In this document: positions 9,370-16,312 of the stretch, piece by piece
Layout of the letters: every line of letters begins with the position of its first letter
Numbering within the stretch: the stretch's first letter is position 1
Source: Bacillus solitudinis
GTDB taxonomy: Bacteria > Bacillota > Bacilli > Bacillales > Bacillaceae_D
Assembly: GCF_002797395.1 (NCBI RefSeq)
Contig: NZ_KZ454943.1
Span: 1,223,768 to 1,287,767, forward strand
Reading direction: 5' to 3'
DNA: 64,000 bases
Program-made: the position numbers and the translations under genes
The notes under the pieces: model-generated
What the model was told of the DNA's origin: nothing
The model's database searches: none
Seen by the model: the letters and a program-made list of their open reading frames with translations, nothing else

Positions 9370-9461
9370 TTTAAATCACGTTTCACAATAGCAAAAGGTA
9401 AAAGAAATAACGCGATTATGGTACTACTATACAAAAAGGAATACTCTTTTCCTCTATCCAT
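9345..9461 (-). pseudogene. Truncated CBO0543-like membrane protein N-terminus
   Basis: ATG at 9461 preceded by AAGGTGG opens a 38-codon frame: a hydrophobic segment (YSSTIIALFLLPFAIV) then KRDLKDW, which resembles the start of CBO0543-type small membrane proteins. It stops at TAG 9345-9347, much shorter than the family (usually 150 or more residues), so it is read as a truncated remnant. A hairpin CACCTTAT-GTA-ATAAGGTG (9471-9489) overlaps the RBS. Confidence 0.45.
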
Positions 9462-9611
9462 GTAAATAACCACCTTATGTAATAAGGTGCCTATTATTTT
9501 AGATAAAATGCATTTTTTATATTCAAGAGTACCCTGCTTTTTGTAAATTTCTATTACTTTTACCTTTTGCCATATATTATTCTAAAATTTTATCAGTATT
9601 AGTCCAAGGGC

Positions 9612-10691
9612 CTAAACATACAAATGAGTTGCGGTATTCTTTTCTAGGATTTTGGATATGCTTTGTTTTACAGCATCATACCCTTGGGGTAAAGTGGTTA
9701 TATAGAGAATTGCATTATTTTTAGTTTCTTTGAAGGCATGTTTATATCTGGGATCGTAGTATTCCGTAAGTAAGTATGATACAAAACCCGGATAATCTTT
9801 TTTCTCAAAAGAAGTAAGAATGTTTGAGAACATCTCTGATGACAAACGTTTTTTAATTATAAATAAGGCTTCACGAAACTCATCATGGAATGCTTCGAAC
9901 GAGTAAGTATCGCAAATTGTTTTAACACGAAAATCAATGGGAGCTTCTAGAAAAATACTGTAAGCACGTTCTTTTCCTTTTAACATAAAATCAGGCAATA
10001 TCAAATTTCCTATACGCTTACTTTCAGCTTCAATAATAACGTATGATGAATCTTTTAACTGTTCAAGTCTTGACCACAAACGGGATTCAAATTCTTTTTG
10101 GCTAATTGGAACTAGTCCAATTCCGCCAAACACAGAGCCACGATGGTTGGCTAAGCCTTCAATATCGATTACCGGGTAGCCTTCTTTTTGCAGTTCTAAT
10201 AAAATATCTGTTTTTCTTGTACCAGTTAGACCTTCTAGGACGATAAAGTCTTTTTCATCGTGTGTACCTGCTTTGAAGGAGCTAGTAATTACTTGTCTAA
10301 ATGAGCGAATTCCACCATTTAATTGGACCACGGGTAAGCCTAGCATTGCCATAACGGAGGCCACACTATAACTTCTCATCCCACCTCGCCAGCAATAAAT
10401 AATCAGCTCCGTATTTTCATTATTTTGATGTAGTTCTTTAAAGGCTGCATGCAACTCTGGAAGCTTCTCTGATAGTATTTTAACCCCACGATCTTTAGCT
10501 TCTTCTGGCCCCATTTGATGATAAGTGGTGCCTATATCCACACGTTCTTCATTATTAAACAAAGGGATATTAATGGATGATGGAATATGAAATTCCTCAA
10601 ATTCTTTAGGGGATCGTACATCTATAAATAGGATATTCCCTTTAAGTGCTTCGTCGATATCTATGGTCGGGACCTGTAATTTTCTTGTCAT
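9612..10691 (-). CDS. selU: tRNA 2-selenouridine synthase (rhodanese plus P-loop)
   Basis: 359 aa from the ATG at 10691, chosen because AAAAGGATG lies just upstream; an upstream in-frame ATG (10763) has no RBS. Residues about 8-135 form a rhodanese domain with active-site Cys100 in YCWRGGMRS. A P-loop GLTGTRKT follows at 154-161, the arrangement of SelU/MnmH (YbbB). The enzyme replaces the 2-thio group of U34 in Lys, Glu and Gln tRNAs by selenium, via a geranylated intermediate, using selenophosphate from SelD. No selD is in this window, so actual selenation depends on a distant gene. Stands alone, transcribed divergently from the next gene. Confidence 0.93.
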   Translation of the reverse strand: MTRKLQVPTIDIDEALKGNILFIDVRSPKEFEEFHIPSSINIPLFNNEERVDIGTTYHQMGPEEAKDRGVKILSEKLPELHAAFKELHQNNENTELIIYCWRGGMRSYSVASVMAMLGLPVVQLNGGIRSFRQVITSSFKAGTHDEKDFIVLEGLTGTRKTDILLELQKEGYPVIDIEGLANHRGSVFGGIGLVPISQKEFESRLWSRLEQLKDSSYVIIEAESKRIGNLILPDFMLKGKERAYSIFLEAPIDFRVKTICDTYSFEAFHDEFREALFIIKKRLSSEMFSNILTSFEKKDYPGFVSYLLTEYYDPRYKHAFKETKNNAILYITTLPQGYDAVKQSISKILEKNTATHLYV

Positions 10692-11017
10692 GAACATCAT
10701 CCTTTTTTGTGAATACTGTAGGCTATATTCAGTAGATTCATTGTAACATAGCATGCACATCAACTACGAACATGTTCGAAAACTCACAGACTACCTATAG
10801 TTTTAATGCTTTTAGGAGTTTTTATTAGTAAGTTACTCTTTAACGATAGTGGCTCAGTCATGATTAATAACCACTAACTTGTAATTTTGTTAACAAACCT
10901 CTTATTAACTTAATTTGAATAATTTAGAAGTAGTATGAATTTCCAGGTTGAATATAGTGCATGAACAGAAAGTCTACTAAAAACCCTATAAATCTTCAAA
11001 CCAAGGAGGAAAAACTA
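10692..11017. other. Divergent intergenic region
   Basis: 326 bp between divergent selU and the frameshifted membrane protein gene. It is AT-rich and should hold both promoters, but no convincing -35/-10 pair stands out. It contains a 12-bp palindrome CGAACATGTTCG (10767-10778) and TAGTGG / CCACTA inverted arms. Nothing else is seen. Confidence 0.5.
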
Positions 11018-11706
11018 ATGCCAAAACTCACCAATCCAATTCGTATCCGTTTTAATGCTGTACTACTTGTGGTTTCTGGAATCCTATTTTTACTTTATCC
11101 AGCTATTCGTCCCTTTTCCGATGAAACATCCTTGCAATGGGCAATAGCTTTTGCCTCCACTGAATGGCAAGGCGCACATATGCTAGCCATGGTATCCTTC
11201 ACGTTATTACAGCTTGGTTTACGAGGGCTTCATCATTCCATGGAAGAAACACACGTCAATTCATTAACATATTGGGCGGTCATCTTGTGTTTGATAGGAA
11301 CAGGTTTAACATTACCATTTTACGGTGGGGAGACTTATGGTCTACATGCCATAGGGCAAGAGGCGGTAAAGCAACAGGCGGCTACACTAGTTAACTTGCA
11401 GAGATCGTTCGTTCTGGTCCAGGTCTTGTTATGTTCCTTTTTGGCCTGCTTCTATTAGCCATTGCCTCGATTCTAGTGGCTATTGCAATCTGGCGGTCGG
11501 GTAAATACCCGAAATGGATTGGCATTCCTTTCGCTTTCGGGATGACGTTATATGCCCCGCAATTCTTCGGTGAGCAATCTCTTCGAGTAGCCCATGGATT
11601 GCTAGTAGCCATTGGGTGTATTTGTATAGGCGTGGTCTTATTAAAGCATAGTAATCAGATTAAAAACCAAAAAACACAGCTAAAAAGAGAGATAACAAGC
11701 CACTAA
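11018..11706 (+). pseudogene. Frameshifted integral membrane protein gene
   Basis: ATG at 11018 follows AAGGAGG. Frame 1 reads 146 codons (MPKLTNPIRIRFNAVLL onward) with four hydrophobic segments and would stop at 11458. From about 11397 the coding pattern continues in another frame (AEIVRSGPGLVMFLFGLLLL to KREITSH, stop 11706) with two or three more membrane segments. One missing base near 11398-11400 joins both parts into a protein of about 229 residues with about six membrane helices. The family is not recognised. Either a recent frameshift mutation or a sequencing error. Confidence 0.75.
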
Positions 11707-11837
11707 TCCTTTACACCGATTGTGCACCAAAGTTTTTCATATGTCTGACTAACAGCAACTAGTCATTCTATCTTAGCATGTTTATTTTTTTTGATACGGG
11801 GAAAACAAGAATCATCATAACGTTGGAGGTGGCGCCC

Positions 11838-12293
11838 GTGCCGTGGGACACAAACGATTATCCAAGTTCCTTAAAAAATTTGGATACCGCTGTTCGAAAA
11901 AAAGCCATTGATATTGCCAATGCGATGGTCGAGGAAGGGTACGATGATAGCCGTGCGATTCCAATTGCAACAAAGCAGGCAAAGGAATGGTATAAAAATG
12001 CGGATGAAAAAGAAATTAATCAGATTGTGCAAAAGAGCAATAAAGAATTGAAATCGCATAACAAAGATAGTAGCAACCGGCCAGAGCTGATGGACAAAGG
12101 CGAGCATGTTCTCGCACATAAGGACGGCTGGGCCGTGCAAGCCGAAGATTCAAAACAGCCATCTCACGTGTTTGAAAAAAAAGAAGACGCGATTGCCCGA
12201 GCACGAACCATCGCGAAAAACAAAGAAACGCATTTGGTTGTCCATACGAAGGATGGCAAAGTGCAGGAAAAGACTTCTTATGAAGTGAAATAG
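11838..12293 (+). CDS. ydaT: YdaT-like protein with C-terminal DUF2188 domain
   Basis: 151 aa from GTG at 11838, supported by GGAGGT seven bases upstream; an ATG 60 bases earlier lacks an RBS. The N-terminal half (PWDTNDYPSSLKNLDTAVRK, then AIPIATKQAKEW) closely resembles B. subtilis YdaT. Residues about 90-148 (VLAHKDGWAVQAEDSKQPSH, then FEKKEDAIARA) form a DUF2188 fold. A soluble, highly charged cytoplasmic protein; YdaT-type genes are often stress-inducible but the function is unknown. The gene ends inside a perfect terminator stem. Confidence 0.87.
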   Translation: MPWDTNDYPSSLKNLDTAVRKKAIDIANAMVEEGYDDSRAIPIATKQAKEWYKNADEKEINQIVQKSNKELKSHNKDSSNRPELMDKGEHVLAHKDGWAVQAEDSKQPSHVFEKKEDAIARARTIAKNKETHLVVHTKDGKVQEKTSYEVK

Positions 12294-12322
12294 CCAAGAG
12301 GACCGAGGGTCCTCTTGGCTAT
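12290..12322. terminator. Perfect hairpin between convergent genes
   Basis: ATAGCCAAGAGGACC / GGTCCTCTTGGCTAT, a perfect 15-bp stem with GAG loop, begins at the ydaT stop codon. The U-tract is weak on either strand, but it is the only hairpin between the convergent ydaT and beta-propeller genes and probably serves both. Confidence 0.65.
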
Positions 12323-12386
12323 AATAATCAAATCGTGTTTCTTCTAAAGTGCGATATTACTTCTAACTTTGAGCTAAGTTCTTTAC

Positions 12387-14492
12387 TCAGTAGGTAACCT
12401 CCCCAACTATTTTGTACGTCTCTTCATCATATGCTCTTACGCCGCCCGGCAAAAGCGTAAACAGAAAGCCGTTTGCATATACGCTTCGCTGTACGGTCTG
12501 CTCGTAGCTTTCATACAACTGTCCTTCACTTTCATTAACGAGACGCGCAAGTTGTTCAATGCCTTCAGGAGTAATCTTATACACCATTGCCCCCTGCCCA
12601 TCAAATGTCCAATCCTCTCCTCGAGACGAGGCTTTTGTATTATACAAGTGAATCGGAAACGCATACACCGGATTTTCTGGGTGAACCGTCAAAGCCTTAT
12701 GGTTGTGCATCAACTCCGAATAAGTCCCTTCGCCCCCGATTACTTCTACAAATTTCTCTTTCGGATTATGGAAATCTGTTACATCAAAAACCGAAATCTT
12801 CATCCCCGCCTGCCGTACGATCGGTTCAGTTCCCTGTTTCTCCGGCTTAACGAGCTTTGTTTCCATACCGAATCCGATGAGATGATTCTCATCTATCGGG
12901 TGTAGGTATGTGCTTACTCCTGGAATCTTCAATTCGCCGAGCACTTCAGGATTCGTTGGGTCTGTTGCATCTATAACAAACAACGGATCCATTTCCCGAA
13001 ATGTCACCATATAAATCATGTTGTCCATAAAACGTGCCGAATAAATACGTTCTTCCGGTGCCAAATCTCCAATGTGACCAATTTCGTTTAATTGGCCATC
13101 TAAAATAAACACATGGTTTTTCGAATTGCGGAGATCACCCCATGCCTGCCCCTCCGTCGTAGCTATGCGAAAATTCTCTTCGTGCTCATCCATGGAAAAT
13201 TGATTCAACACCGTTCCAGTTACGCTGGCCGAGGCGACAAACGGAACTTCCATGCCATTTAAAGCAAACTTGTAGATGTCAGTACTTGTCTCTTCACTTG
13301 ATCCTTTATAGACGTTAGCTGCGAGATACAGATGATTTTTTGACATATACATCTGCCCTCCAGCTCCAACATATGCTTCTACACTCGCAGCCACCGTTGC
13401 CTGATTCACGTCCACTGCTGTAATGACCGTATAGGAGCTATCATTACTGTTTGGTATACGGGCAATATCATCAAGTGACACCTGTTTGTAATTGGCACCA
13501 TCATACGCCAGTGGTCGTACGCTTACTTCCTCTTTCGTCATCGGTCGAATCATCGGATTGTAGGTGGTGATATAATAAAGATGCCCGTCTACCATACGGG
13601 AACTGACAAGGTTTCCTTCCATACCTGTTTCTCCAAAGAGTTTCGGATTCTTGCGATCGGTTACGTCATAAACACGGGCAATCGTCATGGTGCCCATCGT
13701 TGGCATCATACTTATCTCATTAGTTCTGATATGCCCTGGATCTTGCCACTCGTTCCCAATTACAACAATCATATCACCAGCTAAAAAAAGATCGGAGGCA
13801 TAAAAATTCTTTTCAAACGCAATGGTTGATTCAACGATTATCTTTGATGGATTTTTAATATTGCTAATCTTGATCCCTTCCTCAGTCGCTTGGTAGATAA
13901 ATTCACCGTCGGTTTGTACAATATCTGACTCAAAGACGCCTGAAACCTGATTGTTCGTCTGAGAATGTCCGTTCGCCATACCACTCGCTGTTGAAAAGTC
14001 CGCTGCCTCCTCAGTGGCGCTCATCTCTCTGCTACCCTTATTATTAGATGAGGCCACTTTTTCTATATAAGTACGAAGCTCTTCATCAGTAGTAAAACGA
14101 GGCAATTCCTCCTGCACTGAAAAAGAAAAGCGCTGCTCGCCACGAAGAGGAAGGCCATAAGCCGAACGAACGTCATTAGCAAGATGAAGCGTGTATTTTT
14201 TTTCGTCAGCTTGCCATTCCCCTTTTTCGACTGTCACTCTAAGCGTTTTGCCGTTAGAAGATAGTTCCACTCCTGCTAGAACGCGTTCCCCCTTGCTATC
14301 CGTGACATAGACTGTTTCCGAGGTAACCGTGTCAGGGTTTAGCGCTGCGGAGAACTGTACTGGAAAGGAATGACCAGCTAGCACTTCTCCTCCTTCAACG
14401 TTAATGGCAGGAGTAAATCGAAAAAGGCCAATTACGACTAGTATTAGAACAAGAATTCCTCTCCCTGTAAGCCACATGATTCGCTGGTTCAT
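12387..14492 (-). CDS. Secreted or membrane-anchored beta-propeller protein (PF09826-like)
   Basis: 701 aa. An N-terminal hydrophobic segment (about residues 9-26, ILVLILVVIGLF) acts as uncleaved anchor or signal. Residues about 32-125 look like a bacterial Ig-like domain (Big_5: FSAALNPDTVTSETVYV, then SNGKTLRVTV). The remaining 500 residues match the beta-propeller domain family PF09826, with blades such as IVQTDGEFIYQATEEGIKI and ARVYDVTDRKNPKLFGETG. Such proteins are exported and of unknown role, perhaps scaffold or wall-associated. Monocistronic, convergent with ydaT and divergent from uvsE. Confidence 0.88.
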   Translation of the reverse strand: MNQRIMWLTGRGILVLILVVIGLFRFTPAINVEGGEVLAGHSFPVQFSAALNPDTVTSETVYVTDSKGERVLAGVELSSNGKTLRVTVEKGEWQADEKKYTLHLANDVRSAYGLPLRGEQRFSFSVQEELPRFTTDEELRTYIEKVASSNNKGSREMSATEEAADFSTASGMANGHSQTNNQVSGVFESDIVQTDGEFIYQATEEGIKISNIKNPSKIIVESTIAFEKNFYASDLFLAGDMIVVIGNEWQDPGHIRTNEISMMPTMGTMTIARVYDVTDRKNPKLFGETGMEGNLVSSRMVDGHLYYITTYNPMIRPMTKEEVSVRPLAYDGANYKQVSLDDIARIPNSNDSSYTVITAVDVNQATVAASVEAYVGAGGQMYMSKNHLYLAANVYKGSSEETSTDIYKFALNGMEVPFVASASVTGTVLNQFSMDEHEENFRIATTEGQAWGDLRNSKNHVFILDGQLNEIGHIGDLAPEERIYSARFMDNMIYMVTFREMDPLFVIDATDPTNPEVLGELKIPGVSTYLHPIDENHLIGFGMETKLVKPEKQGTEPIVRQAGMKISVFDVTDFHNPKEKFVEVIGGEGTYSELMHNHKALTVHPENPVYAFPIHLYNTKASSRGEDWTFDGQGAMVYKITPEGIEQLARLVNESEGQLYESYEQTVQRSVYANGFLFTLLPGGVRAYDEETYKIVGEVTY

Positions 14493-14804
14493 GATGTAAT
14501 CTCCTTTCTATTTCTTTGTTTATGTAACGTCGCTGCCAAGAAAAAGGTGACACAAAGTTCTGCTTCCGTATAGCAACAAAGCTATATCATCCTGCTGAAA
14601 TGTTGTCGTTATTAACTCTATAAATAATAACTTTCTAGTGGGAGTGGACCCTTGCAAATATGGCATTCCTAGTTTTGTAACAGAATTACTTATGTAAATC
14701 CACTAACACATATAGCTTTCGGATTGCCTTTTGGGTCGTATGAAGTTCTATAGTTCGTCCACACTAAATAATATCTATCACAACTTACAAGGTGGAATGA
14801 AACA
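14493..14804. other. Divergent intergenic region upstream of uvsE
   Basis: 312 bp between the divergent beta-propeller and uvsE genes. It should hold both promoters. I searched for a LexA/DinR box (CGAAC-N4-GTTCG) near uvsE and found none. Only a short hairpin (TAGC-AACAAA-GCTA, near 14571) is visible. Confidence 0.5.
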
Positions 14805-15758
14805 ATGATCCTCAGATTCGGTTACGTCTCAACAGCGCTTTCGCTGTGGGAAGCCTCCCCTTCACGAACCTTAACATTTACCAATTGGAAAAAACTTGAC
14901 GAAAATACTTGTAACGAAAAGCTATATGCTGCCACAGAGCAAAATTTAAGAAATACGATTCGCGCCCTTCATTACAATATCGCCCATGGCTTCCACCTTT
15001 ACCGAATGTCATCGTCTCTCGTCCCGCTTGCTACACATCCAGAGGTAAGATGGGATTATTTAACTCCATTTGGGCACCTTTTTAAAGAAATCGGCGATTT
15101 AATTAAAAATTCCGCCATGCGTGTTAGCTTCCACCCTAGTCAATTCACGTTATTTACTAGTCCAAAAGAGCCCGTGACAGAAAACTCTATCACCGACATG
15201 ATCTATCATTACAATATGCTTAGAGCGATGGAAGTGCACGGGGATGCTACAATAAATATTCACATCGGTGGGGCATACGGAGATAAAGAAGCTGCTATCT
15301 CTAGATTCGACCATAACTTCAACAAACTTAATCCTAGCATCAGGAAACAAACGACACTTGAGAACGACGATAAAACCTATACGGCAGAGGAAACACTACA
15401 GGTTTGTGAGCAACATTCATTACCATTCGTATTTGATTATCATCATCACTTGGCAAACCCTGGTAACGAAGAATTCGCAGACTTACTACCTAGACTGTAT
15501 GCAACGTGGCAGGAAACAAATAAGACGCCCAAGTTCCACCTTTCCTCCCCGCGATCAGCAACTGTTTTTAGAGCCCATGCGGAATACGTTGATTTGGATT
15601 TTGCTCTCCCCTTCATTAATACTCTCAAATCTTTTGGACAATCTGCAGATATTATGATCGAGGCCAAATCAAAAGATAAAGCTGCATTAAAGCTTGTGGA
15701 AGAGCTATCAAAGGTTCGCGGTTTTAAACGGATTGATGGTGGGACGATTATGGTTTAG
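14805..15758 (+). CDS. uvsE: UV DNA damage endonuclease
   Basis: 317 aa, usual size for UvsE/UVDE. The start follows AAGGTGG. Family hallmarks are the N-terminal RFGYVSTALSLWEASPS, NTIRALHYNIAHGFHLYRMS, the metal-binding RVSFHPSQFTLF and INIHIGGAYGDKEAAISRF, FVFDYHHH, and the C-terminal IMIEAKSKDKAALKL. The enzyme is a TIM-barrel metallo-endonuclease nicking 5-prime to cyclobutane dimers and 6-4 photoproducts, giving an alternative to UvrABC repair. Cytoplasmic, monocistronic, ending before a strong terminator. Confidence 0.95.
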   Translation: MILRFGYVSTALSLWEASPSRTLTFTNWKKLDENTCNEKLYAATEQNLRNTIRALHYNIAHGFHLYRMSSSLVPLATHPEVRWDYLTPFGHLFKEIGDLIKNSAMRVSFHPSQFTLFTSPKEPVTENSITDMIYHYNMLRAMEVHGDATINIHIGGAYGDKEAAISRFDHNFNKLNPSIRKQTTLENDDKTYTAEETLQVCEQHSLPFVFDYHHHLANPGNEEFADLLPRLYATWQETNKTPKFHLSSPRSATVFRAHAEYVDLDFALPFINTLKSFGQSADIMIEAKSKDKAALKLVEELSKVRGFKRIDGGTIMV

Positions 15759-15851
15759 GAAGGGAGTGAAGCGAATTATGGCTTTTGAAGATTAATAAAG
15801 CATACCTCTAATATACTAGCAGGACCGATACAAGACTTTTCCAAATGAAAT

Positions 15852-15881
15852 AGGGTGTCTCATTGAACTTCGAGACACCCT
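15852..15881 (+). terminator. Terminator downstream of uvsE
   Basis: AGGGTGTCTC / GAGACACCCT, a 10-bp perfect stem with a 10-nt loop followed by CCTCCTTTTA. Correct place and orientation for ending uvsE. Confidence 0.75.
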
Positions 15882-15888
15882 CCTCCTT

Positions 15889-16270
15889 TTATTCTACAAC
15901 TTTTAATCTGACCTCAACTTCGACTCCAAGTGGAAAAAATTCAAACGTTACTGTCGAATCCTCTTCTACATATTCTAAAAACTCACTCGTCAAATAAAAT
16001 TAGCCGTTACTTGAGTAAAAATCATCTCGGTAGTTTGTATACAATGTCCAGTTCCATTGCTCTTCAAGTACTGGTGTACCAGAGGAATCAACGATAGCCT
16101 TAACTGTTGCTAATTCCGTCCCGTTTAAAGAAGCAGGAATTCGCAGATCCTCAGAAATTGTTTTTGTTTTATCTATTGTCTACGAGTAAACATCAAATCA
16201 AAGAATCACTCCCGTATATGATTTTTACTTGATTCTACCTGTGTAACATGCTCCCACTTCACCTTCAGTT
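15889..16270 (-). pseudogene. Remnant of a CBM_X2-like (cellulase X2) domain
   Basis: Reading the minus strand down to the TAA at 15889 gives TKTISEDLRIPASLNGTEL, then DSSGTPVLEEQWNWTLY, an in-frame TAA near 16002, then FYLTSEFLEYVEEDSTVTF and LGVEVEVRLKVVE. The pattern of an LxxEFL helix followed by a TVTFEF strand and a final KVVE strand resembles the X2 immunoglobulin-like modules at the ends of cellulases and related secreted glycosidases. At least three nonsense codons interrupt it further upstream. This is a degraded tail of a lost secreted enzyme; the family call is tentative. Confidence 0.5.
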
Positions 16271-16312
16271 TCAGTTTTGGCAAAAACAAAATTAAAGAAA
16301 CGTTTAGACATC

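Larger units (their letters stand above)
8490..9611. other. Intergenic region of decayed genes
   Basis: No intact gene is seen in these 1.1 kb. It holds two cre-like sites near the GH66 promoter, then the DUF342-like relic, a hairpin, two short coding remnants and an AT-rich stretch before the selU stop. A 98-codon open frame at 9039-9335 on the plus strand is antisense to the relics and is not considered real. Confidence 0.6.

Noticed and set aside
10767-10778. CGAACATGTTCG as a LexA/DinR box
   Set aside because: The Bacillus box needs CGAAC-N4-GTTCG; here the half-sites are only two bases apart, and selU is not an SOS gene.
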